A program made the position numbers and the translations under genes. The notes beneath the pieces were generated by a model. That model made no database searches, had not been told where the DNA came from, and saw nothing but the letters and a program-made list of their open reading frames with translations. 64,000 nt of DNA, taken from Anaerolineales bacterium. GTDB taxonomy: Bacteria; Chloroflexota; Anaerolineae; Anaerolineales; Villigracilaceae. Position 1 is the stretch's first letter, and each line of letters starts with the position of its first letter. Below, piece by piece: positions 41,811 through 50,254 of the stretch. Location of the stretch: NCBI GenBank assembly GCA_016744335.1, contig JADGEO010000006.1, positions 1-64,000 on the forward strand, in the 5' to 3' direction.

Positions 41811-42359
41811 TTATTTTTTCAAACTATCCACCCACACCCGCGTTTCTTTCGGGGTCTTAAAGTGAAGCAACTTCAAATGCTCATGTTCAGGTAATGCCAA
41901 AAAATGGGGATATTGCTTCTTACGCCGCCCATAAGTATTAAAAAGCCATCTCACCAAAGATTCATTAGACCATAGTTTAAAATGAATCCAGAAGCGATCT
42001 GTATTTGTTCCCCACATCACTTCACGCGTGATATTACGTCTAAAAGTGCGCTTTATCAACTGCCACAAAATGAGCGGGAGAGAATAATCGAGCCAAATAA
42101 TCACCTCTGCGCGGTGCCATGTTGTGGGGATAGTGCGGCTATAAGTGCCTGCCACCGCCCAACGCTCACCGCTGGTTGCCTCATCTACTTTGACGATAAA
42201 TTCATCATCGGGCGTGCCGACCCAGTTTGGTTGCCAATAGAGCGCGTCAAGCTCCACAAAATCTATATCTAAGATATTTGAGAGCTTTTCAGCCAATGTA
42301 GATTTACCAGAGCTGGTCGTGCCAACAACGATAATGCGTGTATAAGGGAAAATTTTCAT
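41811..42359 (-). CDS. P-loop kinase of the adenylate-kinase/topology-modulation type
   Basis: A 182-residue protein with Walker A VVGTTSSGKSTLAEKL near residues 11-26, DIDFVELDALYWQPNW near 31-46, and basic lid-like RRNITREVMWG near 109. It resembles the shikimate/adenylate-kinase-like topology modulation (FlaR) group, whose substrates are unknown. A TATACT box at 42367-42372 ends 7 bases before the ATG, suggesting a leaderless mRNA. Confidence 0.82.
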   Translation of the reverse strand: MKIFPYTRIIVVGTTSSGKSTLAEKLSNILDIDFVELDALYWQPNWVGTPDDEFIVKVDEATSGERWAVAGTYSRTIPTTWHRAEVIIWLDYSLPLILWQLIKRTFRRNITREVMWGTNTDRFWIHFKLWSNESLVRWLFNTYGRRKKQYPHFLALPEHEHLKLLHFKTPKETRVWVDSLKK

Positions 42360-42366
42360 GCGGGAG

Positions 42367-42372
42367 AGTATA
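42367..42372 (-). promoter_or_regulatory. -10 box for leaderless P-loop kinase transcript
   Basis: TATACT on the minus strand lies 7 bases before the ATG. It is divergent from the next promoter, with the two hexamers 18 bases apart. Confidence 0.6.
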
Positions 42373-42390
42373 GCAGAAAATGAAAGGTGC

Positions 42391-42396
42391 TATAAT
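42391..42396 (+). promoter_or_regulatory. -10 box for leaderless transcript of the DUF6036 pair
   Basis: TATAAT ends 6 bases before the ATG at 42403. Confidence 0.6.
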
Positions 42397-42402
42397 TGAG
42401 AT

Positions 42403-42606
42403 ATGATGAAAAGAACATTTGTAGAGCACAAAGGAAAAATCAGCGAATTAGACAGGTCATTTGACTTGAAGTTTTGGCAATCCCAAACTCCCGCTGCTCG
42501 ATTTACAGCAGTTTGGGAATTGATTGTTCATGCCAACAAAGTGAAGGGTAAAGATGTTCGTCAACTCCGACTTCAGCGATCTATTGAGAATTTTCAACGA
42601 CAATAA
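42403..42606 (+). CDS. Small partner protein of a DUF6036 nucleotidyltransferase
   Basis: 67 residues, basic and helical, with a short FWQSQTPAARFTAVWELI core. I have the impression that similar small proteins precede DUF6036/AbiEii-like genes, and the 53-base overlap with the next gene supports a co-evolved pair such as an antitoxin/toxin unit. Translation would start right at the transcript end. Function is inferred from context only. Confidence 0.65.
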   Translation: MMKRTFVEHKGKISELDRSFDLKFWQSQTPAARFTAVWELIVHANKVKGKDVRQLRLQRSIENFQRQ

Positions 42607-43000
42607 TGTCAGATATTTAGTGATTGGGGGATATGCAGTAGTTCAATATGCCGAACCACGCTACACAAAAGACTTGGATATTTGGATTAGTGCTGATACA
42701 GCTAACGCTATATCAGTCTATAAGTCCTTGAAAGAATTTGGCGCGCCATTAGCAGAACTTAGTGAAAAAGATTTTTCAGAAGAGGGCTATTTCTATCAAA
42801 TGGGTGTGCCACCTGTTCGTGTGGATATTTTAATGGGGATACCGGGCGTAAATTTTGAATCCGCTTGGGAAAAGAAAGTGGACGTTAATTTTGACGAGCT
42901 TTTGGTTTCCTTCATCTCAAGAGAAGATTTGATTAGAGCCAAACGTGCATCAGGGCGACCACAAGATTTGATGGATGCCGATGCGCTAGAAAAGTCATGA
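42554..43000 (+). CDS. DUF6036 / AbiEii-like nucleotidyltransferase
   Basis: 148 residues with the VRYLVIGGYAVVQYAEPRYT and KDLDIWI motifs (about residues 19-46), the G-G-x-A...D-x-D arrangement of AbiEii/AbiGii-type toxins and related nucleotidyltransferases. VRVDILMG later supplies the third acidic site. AAGGGTAAAG precedes the ATG within the upstream gene. The stop overlaps the next start by 4 bases. A toxin or phage-defence role is likely for the family but unproved here. Confidence 0.8.
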   Translation: MFVNSDFSDLLRIFNDNNVRYLVIGGYAVVQYAEPRYTKDLDIWISADTANAISVYKSLKEFGAPLAELSEKDFSEEGYFYQMGVPPVRVDILMGIPGVNFESAWEKKVDVNFDELLVSFISREDLIRAKRASGRPQDLMDADALEKS

Positions 43001-43884
43001 AAGTAAATCTCAAAAACGAATACCCCTTCTCACCCAACTACCTCGAAATAAACAACCACAAAATGCACTACCTCGACGAAGGCGATAAAAATGCCCCAGT
43101 CATTTTAATGGTGCATGGGAATCCAACTTGGTCTTTTTATTACCGAAATTTGGTCAAGGATTTACGCAAAAACTACCGAGTTATCGTCCCCGATCATATC
43201 GGTTGCGGACTTTCGGATAAGCCCCAAGATTTTAGCTACACAATTAAAGCGCATACCCAAAATCTTTCTACTTTGCTTAAACATCTCGAAATTGATGAAT
43301 ATCACCTAATCGTTCACGATTGGGGCGGTCCTATTGGCGTTGGGAACGCGATTTCAGCTCCAGAAAAGGTGAAGGGGCTGGTTATTCTGAACACATCCCT
43401 TTTCTATGTCGACAAACTCCCGTGGCAAATCAATCTCAGCCGTATGCCAATTCTCGGAGAGTTTCTCCTTCGTGGACTAAATTTCTTCTCTATCGGCGCG
43501 TATTTTATGGCAATTACGCAAGCAAAAAAGCGCACCAAAGAGACCTACGCCGCTTACACTCAGCCCTATAATTCGTGGGAAAATCGCATCGCCGTGCATC
43601 GTTTTGTGCAGGAAATCCCTCTCGAGCCAACTCACCCCACACGCGCTTTTTTGCTCAATCTCGATAGCCACACCCATCTCTTCAACAACACCCCCACGCT
43701 CATTCTCTGGGGCGACAAAGATTTTGTTTTCACGCCCCAAGATTTTTGCACCGAGTTCGAGAGCCGCTTTCCGCATGCCGAAGTTCATCATTTCCCCAAT
43801 GCCGGGCATTATGTGCTAGAAGATGCAGATGAAGAGATTCTGCCCCTCGTGCGGGATTTTTTAGGTGGATTAAGTTCGGGATAA
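42997..43884 (+). CDS. Alpha/beta hydrolase, haloalkane dehalogenase/OleB-like
   Basis: 295 residues of alpha/beta-hydrolase fold. The oxyanion segment is HGNPTWSFYYRNL (near residues 40-52), the nucleophile Asp108 lies in VHDWGGPIG, and the catalytic His is in NAGHYVLED near 271. An Asp nucleophile and HGNP are shared by haloalkane dehalogenases and by OleB, which decarboxylates beta-lactones to olefins. The following gene encodes an OleC-like ligase, which favours the OleB reading. The start overlaps the previous stop (ATGA). Confidence 0.82.
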   Translation: MKVNLKNEYPFSPNYLEINNHKMHYLDEGDKNAPVILMVHGNPTWSFYYRNLVKDLRKNYRVIVPDHIGCGLSDKPQDFSYTIKAHTQNLSTLLKHLEIDEYHLIVHDWGGPIGVGNAISAPEKVKGLVILNTSLFYVDKLPWQINLSRMPILGEFLLRGLNFFSIGAYFMAITQAKKRTKETYAAYTQPYNSWENRIAVHRFVQEIPLEPTHPTRAFLLNLDSHTHLFNNTPTLILWGDKDFVFTPQDFCTEFESRFPHAEVHHFPNAGHYVLEDADEEILPLVRDFLGGLSSG

Positions 43885-44008
43885 AGAGGTGCAGATTAAA
43901 CGCTCCGCAAGCCTAAATCGAGTGCGAATCGGCTTCGCATCGCCCTTGTATCAAACCATTTTCTTGTCTCCATCATCGGCTAATTTGGATGCTTGGCGCG
44001 CATCGTCA

Positions 44009-44104
44009 GACACTCGGTTTTTCTTTTTGGAAACACGAGTTTTTTATAAAAGGTGTTAAGTTTGAAAAAAACAATCTATTCGAAATTGCAAAAACCGAGT
44101 GTCT
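44009..44104 (+). promoter_or_regulatory. 14-base inverted repeat across the OleC-like start
   Basis: GACACTCGGTTTTT (about 44009-44022) and AAAAACCGAGTGTC (about 44091-44104) are perfectly complementary and enclose the start codon region. Pairing in the mRNA would place the start in a 68-base loop. Coordinates may be off by one base. Confidence 0.4.
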
Positions 44105-45723
44105 TGGATAACAATATGGATTTCTACAATATCGCCGCTTCATTAGATGAATATGCAAAAAAAACTCCCTACCAAGTTGCTATTTATTTTCCGAGTGGGC
44201 GCTCAAAATATACGGCGTTGAGTTTCAAACAATTAGCCGAACTCAGCGACCAATATGCACACGGATTTGCCGATTACGGCATCACAAAAGGCGAGCAGAC
44301 ATTGGTGATGATTCGTCCCTCGATAGATTTTATCGCGGTCGTTTTCGCCTTGATAAAAATTGGCGCAGTACCGATTTTGATTGACCCGGGCATGGGCAGA
44401 AAATCCTTTTTACAATGCGTGGCAGAAACCGAACCCGTAAATATGATTGGTATCCCCGCCGCACATATTTTGCAATTTTTCATCAGAAAACCTTTTGGAA
44501 CTGTGAAACGGCAGGTCACGGTCGGGAAGCGTCTTTTTTGGGGCGGAAAAGAATTGAGCGAGTTGAAATCGTCAAAAAGGTCGAAGTTTGAGGTAGAAAA
44601 AACGCTGACCACAGATGAAGCGGCAGTTGCCTTCACGTCAGGAAGCACGGGGATTCCGAAAGGCGTTATTTATGAGCAGGGGATGTTCAGGGCGCAAGTG
44701 GATTTGCTCAAAAACGCGATTGGAATCAGAGAAGGCGATATTGATTTGCCCGGGCTGTATATTTTTGCTTTATTCAATCCTGCACTTGGCGTAACGACCG
44801 TGATGCCCGATATGGACGCTACAAATCCCGCAAAGCTAAACCCCGCCTATCTCGTTGAAGCGATAGAAACCTTTGGCGTGACACATTCTGTTGGCTCGCC
44901 AACGATCTGGAAAATTGTGGGGAAATACTGCGAAGAAAAGAATTTAACGCTCAACTCCATGCAAAAGATATTGATGATGGGCGCACCTGTTCCCCCATCT
45001 TTAATTGGGCGATATGAAAAAATCATGCCCAATGGAGAAGTTTTCACACCTTTCGGTGCAACAGAAGCTATGCCCCTAACGCTAATTGACGGAAAAGAAA
45101 TTCTCGGAGAAATAGCCGATTTGAGCGACAAAGGCGCGGGGATGTGCGTGGGTAGAGTTTTGCCGGGGATTGATATTCGGGTTATCCAAAAAGATGATCG
45201 CCCCATCGCAAAATGGACTGATGCACAAAAATTGCCGCAAGGCGAGATTGGCGAAATAGTCGTCAAAGGCGCAGTCGTGACGCGTGAATATCTGCACAGA
45301 CCTGAGCAAACAGCCAATGCCAAAATTAAAGAAGGGGATGATATTTGGCATCGTATGGGCGATGTCGGCTATTTTGATGAGGCTGGGAGATTATGGTTTT
45401 GCGGCAGAAAAGCGCATATCGTTGAGACGGATGTGGGGACACTTTATCCCGTTCAGGTGGAGGCACTTTTTAATCAAATCGCTGGCGTTCATCGCACAGC
45501 GTTGGTTGAGAAAGGGAAAAAAGCTGTGCTGGTGATAGAGATGCAAAAAGATGTTGAGAGTATCGCTAAAAAAGACATCGCAGAAAAAGCACAGGGAATT
45601 ATTGAAGAAAATAATCTTTCAGAGAGTATTAGCGAAATACTATTTTTGGCAGATTTTCCTGTAGATTTACGTCATAATGCGAAGATTAAGCGTGAGGTGA
45701 TAGCGGGGATGGTTGGAGGATGA
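44053..45723 (+). CDS. AMP-dependent ligase, OleC-like beta-lactone synthetase
   Basis: A 556-residue ANL-superfamily adenylating enzyme. The AMP-binding P-loop is FTSGSTGIPKGVIYE near residues 195-210, followed by FTPFGATEAMP near 335-345 and WHRMGDVGYFDEAGRLWFCGRKAH near 433-458. ILIDPGMGRKSF near 111-122 is characteristic of OleC-type enzymes, which convert beta-hydroxy acids to beta-lactones. The OleB-like gene precedes it by 168 bases. OleA and OleD are not in the window. The first start is a non-ATG codon. An ATG about 21 codons in (MDFYNIAASL) is an equal candidate. Confidence 0.8.
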   Translation: MLSLKKTIYSKLQKPSVLDNNMDFYNIAASLDEYAKKTPYQVAIYFPSGRSKYTALSFKQLAELSDQYAHGFADYGITKGEQTLVMIRPSIDFIAVVFALIKIGAVPILIDPGMGRKSFLQCVAETEPVNMIGIPAAHILQFFIRKPFGTVKRQVTVGKRLFWGGKELSELKSSKRSKFEVEKTLTTDEAAVAFTSGSTGIPKGVIYEQGMFRAQVDLLKNAIGIREGDIDLPGLYIFALFNPALGVTTVMPDMDATNPAKLNPAYLVEAIETFGVTHSVGSPTIWKIVGKYCEEKNLTLNSMQKILMMGAPVPPSLIGRYEKIMPNGEVFTPFGATEAMPLTLIDGKEILGEIADLSDKGAGMCVGRVLPGIDIRVIQKDDRPIAKWTDAQKLPQGEIGEIVVKGAVVTREYLHRPEQTANAKIKEGDDIWHRMGDVGYFDEAGRLWFCGRKAHIVETDVGTLYPVQVEALFNQIAGVHRTALVEKGKKAVLVIEMQKDVESIAKKDIAEKAQGIIEENNLSESISEILFLADFPVDLRHNAKIKREVIAGMVGG

Positions 45724-45843
45724 GGGTATAATATCATCTTGATGTCTTATTACTGGCGAAGCTCCCCTTTGATTTTGTTTCGGAGGAGAGTCTAAAATAG
45801 AGAGTGAGCGTAAATGTAATTTTGTAAATTAAAAGGAGTGGCA

Positions 45844-47814
45844 ATGAAAGCATCTGAGACAAAATTCCAAACAATTATTGAAGGCACACAACAATATGTG
45901 ATTCCTTTATTTCAACGTGCATATAGTTGGGATAAAAAAGAGTGGGGTGTTTTATGGGATGATCTTGTTTATCTATCTGAAAATGATGAACCCAAAAGTC
46001 ATTTTATCGGGTCAATTGTTACCATTCCAACTACATCAGTTCCTGAAGGTGTTGCAAAGTATTTGCTCATTGATGGGCAGCAACGAATCACAACTATTTT
46101 CATATTGCTAACTCTATTACGGGATGTATCTAAACAATTAAAACAAGAGGACTTAGCAGACGAAATCCATCAAACAATGTTGGTAAATTATTTTAAGAAG
46201 GGAGTTGATCATCAAAAATTACTACCAACTCAAGTGGATCGCTCTGTCTTTGAAAGCCTAATTAACGAAAATACAAATCCTGTGAATGGACGTATTCTTG
46301 GTTGCTATAATTTTTTTCAGCGTAAATTAAAACGAGAAATTATTGAGCCAGAAGTTCTATATAAAATTATCACGTCACGATTATCTGTAGTAAGTATCGT
46401 TTTGGATCAAGAAGATAATCCCCATCTCGTTTTTGAAAGCCTCAACGCCAAAGGGCGCGTATTAACACAATCGGATTTGATACGAAATTATTTTTTCATG
46501 CGTATACATATTGATGAACAAGAAAAGATGTATATGAATCACTGGAAGCCGATGCAAATTAGCTTAGGCGATTCCCTGACAGAGTTTATTCGCCATTTTT
46601 TAATGCGTAATGGAACCATTGTTAATAAAAGCGATGTGTACTTTACATTAAAAGAAAGAATTGCTAATCGTAACGCTCTAAATGCCTTAAAAGAAATTGC
46701 TGATTTTGCAATATATTATCAAAAGCTCATCTCTTCTGAAAAAGAAGGTAATGCACTTTTAGAAACTGCGTTACTTCGTATTAATCGATTAGAGGTAACA
46801 ACAGCTTATCCTTTTTTGCTGAATTGTTATCATGATTATTCACAAGGTAATCTTACATCTAACGATTTTCTCGATATTGTTACAACGATCGAAAACTTCA
46901 TTGTTCGTCGATTTGTTTGTAATGTTCCTACAAATCAGCTTAATAAAATATTTCCTAATTTGTATGTACAGGCTCAACTTAAAGACGCAACAAATTTTGC
47001 GAATGGCGTTCACTTGGTACTACAAACTCGAAATTATCCTAAAGATTCCGAATTTAAAACCCGTTTAGTAGAGTCTAAACTGTATGGATCAGGGCATCGA
47101 GCTAATAAGACTAAATTTATTCTTGAAACACTAGAAGCTAAACATCATCATAAAGAGCAAGTTCCTTTTCATGAACTCACGATAGAACATATCATGCCGC
47201 AGACAGTATCTAATTGGTGGAAACAGCATCTCGGAGAAAGTTGGCAAACTGACTATGAATTATATTTACATACAATGGGGAACTTGACATTAACTGCTTA
47301 CAATGCTGAAATGTCTAACGATCCGTTTGATGAAAAACGTCAACGCCTAACTCAAAGTCATCTAGAGTTAAATAAGTATTTTTATAAAACCGAAAAATGG
47401 AACAAAGTAGAGATAGAAAAACGCGCAACTCTACTTGCGAGTGAAGCTATCGTAGTTTGGGGTTATTTTGGGGAAGAAGTTTTTCAGGACTTAACATCTG
47501 ACACGGTTACAGGGAAAACACCCCGTGTCTTAACTATATTGAATCAGCAAATAGCAGTAGAATCTTGGCGTGATGTGCTTACAGAAACTCTTAATGTAAT
47601 AATTGATTTAGAGCCTGATTCGTTTGAGACTCTTACAGAAAAATATCCTCGCTTTGTTAGTGACAATCCAAATCGTTTTACACGCAATCGAAAATTAGAC
47701 AACGGTTATTTTGTAGAAGTGAATTTGTCAGCTAAATCTGTATATCAATTTTGTAATCAAGTTATTGAGACTTTAGAATTAAGTAGCGATGACTGGAAAA
47801 TAGAGACCCGATGA
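45844..47814 (+). CDS. DUF262/DUF1524 nuclease (GmrSD-like)
   Basis: About 656 residues fusing a DUF262 domain (FQRAYSWDKKEW near 20 and LLIDGQQRITT near 74-84, the DGQQR NTPase motif) to a DUF1524 HNH nuclease (LTIEHIMPQT near 444-453 and MGNLTLTAYN near 480). The C-terminal 120 residues are an extra unassigned domain. Fused GmrSD proteins are type IV restriction enzymes against modified phage DNA. The gene is clearly more AT-rich than its neighbours and was probably acquired. AAAGGAG precedes the ATG at 45844. A GTG two codons earlier is less likely. Its stop overlaps the ATG of a tsaD relic. Confidence 0.88.
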   Translation: MKASETKFQTIIEGTQQYVIPLFQRAYSWDKKEWGVLWDDLVYLSENDEPKSHFIGSIVTIPTTSVPEGVAKYLLIDGQQRITTIFILLTLLRDVSKQLKQEDLADEIHQTMLVNYFKKGVDHQKLLPTQVDRSVFESLINENTNPVNGRILGCYNFFQRKLKREIIEPEVLYKIITSRLSVVSIVLDQEDNPHLVFESLNAKGRVLTQSDLIRNYFFMRIHIDEQEKMYMNHWKPMQISLGDSLTEFIRHFLMRNGTIVNKSDVYFTLKERIANRNALNALKEIADFAIYYQKLISSEKEGNALLETALLRINRLEVTTAYPFLLNCYHDYSQGNLTSNDFLDIVTTIENFIVRRFVCNVPTNQLNKIFPNLYVQAQLKDATNFANGVHLVLQTRNYPKDSEFKTRLVESKLYGSGHRANKTKFILETLEAKHHHKEQVPFHELTIEHIMPQTVSNWWKQHLGESWQTDYELYLHTMGNLTLTAYNAEMSNDPFDEKRQRLTQSHLELNKYFYKTEKWNKVEIEKRATLLASEAIVVWGYFGEEVFQDLTSDTVTGKTPRVLTILNQQIAVESWRDVLTETLNVIIDLEPDSFETLTEKYPRFVSDNPNRFTRNRKLDNGYFVEVNLSAKSVYQFCNQVIETLELSSDDWKIETR

Positions 47815-47882
47815 CCATAAGAATCCTCGCTATTGAAAGTCCCGCGATGAGATTGCTGCCTTTCTTGAAGATAAGAACCATT
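47811..47882 (+). pseudogene. Relic of the 5' end of a tsaD gene
   Basis: From the ATG at 47811 the sequence encodes MTIRILAIES and, after a one-base deletion, C-D-E-I-A-A-F-L-E-D-K-N-H. This parallels the start of the intact tsaD at 48395 (MTIRILAIESSCDETACAIL). It has about 75 percent base identity over 60 bases, then ends. It begins inside the stop codon of the DUF262 gene. Confidence 0.75.
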
Positions 47883-47899
47883 TGTAAAAGGAAAATCGT

Positions 47900-48385
47900 A
47901 TGAAAAAGACACTTCCTATCATTTTGGTATTTATATTCACCTTAGCCTGTAGTCTCGTTACGTCTCCCACTGTGCCGCAAGTGGACGAAGGATATATCGC
48001 TACAACGGTCGTATTGACCACAGAGGCAGTATTGACAGAAGTTGCTCCTCCTACAGTCCCGCCGCCACCAGCAATCCAAATTCTACCGACACTGACAGAC
48101 GAAGAAGCCATCCGCCAAGCATTGCTCACAAAACTGGGCTGGACAGCCGCAGAACTCGAGTTTTCGATGGGCGAAAACACCGGTATCGTTGCGAACGGAA
48201 CGGTTAAAAAAGTTGGTGATATGACGGGCGCGGCTTGGTTTGCGGGCAAAGACAGCGCAGGAAATTGGGCAATCGCCTATATTGGGCAAGGAATCCCTTA
48301 TTGCAGTGAAATTCAGGCTTTCACCTTTCCCTCTGACTGGATTTCGCATTGCATGGATGCTTCAGATAATGTTGTAGAACGATAG
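47900..48385 (+). CDS. Small lipoprotein of unknown function
   Basis: 161 residues with a signal peptide and lipobox FTLACS (Cys17). A Thr/Val/Pro tether runs to about residue 62, followed by a compact domain with TDEEAIRQALLTKLGWTAAE and WFAGKDSAGNWAIAYIGQG. A terminal Cys pair (YCSEI and SHCMD) may form a disulfide. GGAAAA-type sequence precedes the ATG. It ends 9 bases before tsaD and is probably co-transcribed. No family is recognised. Confidence 0.75.
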   Translation: MKKTLPIILVFIFTLACSLVTSPTVPQVDEGYIATTVVLTTEAVLTEVAPPTVPPPPAIQILPTLTDEEAIRQALLTKLGWTAAELEFSMGENTGIVANGTVKKVGDMTGAAWFAGKDSAGNWAIAYIGQGIPYCSEIQAFTFPSDWISHCMDASDNVVER

Positions 48386-48394
48386 AGAAAAAAT

Positions 48395-49408
48395 ATGACC
48401 ATACGAATCCTAGCTATAGAAAGTTCCTGCGATGAGACCGCCTGCGCCATTCTCGAAGATGGTCGCGCTCTTCTCGCTTCTACTGTTGCCTCGCAAATGG
48501 AAATGCACGCTCGTTTTGGCGGCGTTTTTCCCGAGGTTGCCTCCCGCCAGCATGTGCTCAGCATCATGCCCGTGATAGAGCAAACTTTAGCGGATGCACA
48601 TCTCACTTTATCGGATGTGGACGCTATCGCCGTGACGCGCGGACCCGGTTTAGCTGGCTCGCTGATAGTCGGCATGAACGCGGCGAAAGGTTTGGTGCTC
48701 GGTAGTGGGCATCCCTTCGTGGGCGTTAATCATCTCGAGGGGCATCTTTACTCTGCCTGGGTGCATGATGCAGACGAAGACGCACCCCCAGAACCGCAAT
48801 TCCCGCTCATGGCACTCCTCGTCTCAGGCGGACACTCCGAACTAAACCTGATGACTGGCCATCTCCAATATCAACGCCTCGGCGGGACTCTCGATGATGC
48901 CGCAGGAGAAGCCTTCGACAAAGTTGCCCGCATGTTGGGGTTGCCTTATCCTGGGGGACCCTCTATACAAAAAGTAGCCAAAGATGGCGACCCGACCGCG
49001 TTCAAATTCCCGCGCTCGTGGCTCGGAAAAAGTTATGATTTCTCATTCAGCGGGTTGAAAACTGCTGTTTTGCGAGAAGTCCAAAAGTTGAAGCAAAAAG
49101 GCGATTTGCCCGTAGCCGATTTAGCCGCCAGCTTCCAAGCCGCTGTGGTGGATGTGGTTTTCACGAAAACCATCAAAGCAGCGCGTGAATATGGTGCAAA
49201 AGAGATATTGGTCGCGGGTGGCGTTTCGGCAAACGCATCATTGCGAGAAACTTTCTTAGCGCAAGATGAATTCCCTGTCAATATCCCCAAACTTTCACTG
49301 TGCACTGATAATGCCGCCATGATTGCCGCGGCTGGCTATCAACGCTTTATGGCAGGTCAACGTGATGAGCTAGATTTAGATATTTTGCCCACTTGGCGGC
49401 TTTCGTGA
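48395..49408 (+). CDS. tsaD: tRNA threonylcarbamoyladenosine synthase TsaD
   Basis: 337 residues, full length for TsaD, the transferase that completes t6A37 on ANN-decoding tRNAs. Metal-binding HLEGH near residues 113-117, the N-terminal LAIESSCDETACAIL, GPGLAGSLIVGMNAAKGL near 75-92, LVSGGHSELNL near 137-147, GGTLDDAAGEAFDKVARMLGLPYPGGP near 163-190 and GGVSANASLR near 273 all match. The stop overlaps the GTG start of the downstream deacetylase. tsaB, tsaC and tsaE are not seen. A degenerate duplicate of its first 70 bases lies 580 bases upstream. Confidence 0.95.
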   Translation: MTIRILAIESSCDETACAILEDGRALLASTVASQMEMHARFGGVFPEVASRQHVLSIMPVIEQTLADAHLTLSDVDAIAVTRGPGLAGSLIVGMNAAKGLVLGSGHPFVGVNHLEGHLYSAWVHDADEDAPPEPQFPLMALLVSGGHSELNLMTGHLQYQRLGGTLDDAAGEAFDKVARMLGLPYPGGPSIQKVAKDGDPTAFKFPRSWLGKSYDFSFSGLKTAVLREVQKLKQKGDLPVADLAASFQAAVVDVVFTKTIKAAREYGAKEILVAGGVSANASLRETFLAQDEFPVNIPKLSLCTDNAAMIAAAGYQRFMAGQRDELDLDILPTWRLS

Positions 49409-50196
49409 AATCAAAAGATTTTACTCGCCGAGATTTCTTGAAGTTAAGCGGTGCGTCCATTGCCGCGGGGATGTTGGGTGTTCACGCACCACGCGTTTTG
49501 GCCGATAGCGGGCAAGCTGGTAGTTTTCAGGTATTTCGTCATGGGCGCAGAGACCAAGCTAAGGTCGCGTTGAGTTATGATGATTGTCATCTTGTCAAAA
49601 AATTGCAAGAGTTAGAGGAAATCCTGCGTGATTATCCTGATGCCCGTGTCACATTCTTCCCAACTGGTGAGGCTTTGCTTAAGACAAATGATAAGGACGC
49701 GGGGATTTGGCAACGTTTTATTGAGCAGGGGCACGAGATTGGGAGCCATACTTTTGACCATGTAAACCCTGGCATCCGATCAACGCCGAATTTGCTGGCA
49801 GATTATGCGAAATGGTTGGCGGCTCTTCATCAGGTGACAGAAAGCCGACCACAAGTGCGATTTGCGCGCCCTCCTTTCGGAAATTTAAGTCCCTCATATC
49901 AGGAAATGTGTGTGGAGTATGGGCTGGTGGCTACGATGTGGTCGGCAAGTTGGGGCGGGGAGTTGGCGTTGGCGCAGAAGAATATCGAGGCGGTTGAATA
50001 TGGAGATGTAGTTTTATTTCATGTTGGCTGGGGCGATGTAGATGCTAATACGCCTTTTGCGCTCTCTCTTTTGGAAGAACGTGGTATTCGTGCGGTGACG
50101 ATGTCTGAGTTGTATTTTGCTTCGGTGCATGAAGAAATTGGTGTGGGGAGTTGTGGGACGTTGGCTTTTGGTGGCGGACAGCGTTGTCCTGAATAA
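49405..50196 (+). CDS. Tat-exported polysaccharide deacetylase-like protein
   Basis: About 263 residues. The N-terminus has a twin-arginine signal (TRRDFLKLSGASIAAGM). The NodB-type domain shows ALSYDDCHLV (metal Asp pair), ARVTFFPTGEALL, GHEIGSHTFDH (His pair) and ARPPFGNLS. Family members deacetylate or hydrolyse surface N-acetyl sugars. The GTG start at 49405 overlaps the tsaD stop as GTGA. No Shine-Dalgarno is needed for such coupling. The second half is somewhat diverged, so activity is not certain. Confidence 0.85.
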   Translation: MKSKDFTRRDFLKLSGASIAAGMLGVHAPRVLADSGQAGSFQVFRHGRRDQAKVALSYDDCHLVKKLQELEEILRDYPDARVTFFPTGEALLKTNDKDAGIWQRFIEQGHEIGSHTFDHVNPGIRSTPNLLADYAKWLAALHQVTESRPQVRFARPPFGNLSPSYQEMCVEYGLVATMWSASWGGELALAQKNIEAVEYGDVVLFHVGWGDVDANTPFALSLLEERGIRAVTMSELYFASVHEEIGVGSCGTLAFGGGQRCPE

Positions 50197-50254
50197 GCTC
50201 TGCTTCTAAAGGGCTTTCTGGTTTGAATATAAATAAATCAAATAATCGCTTGCG

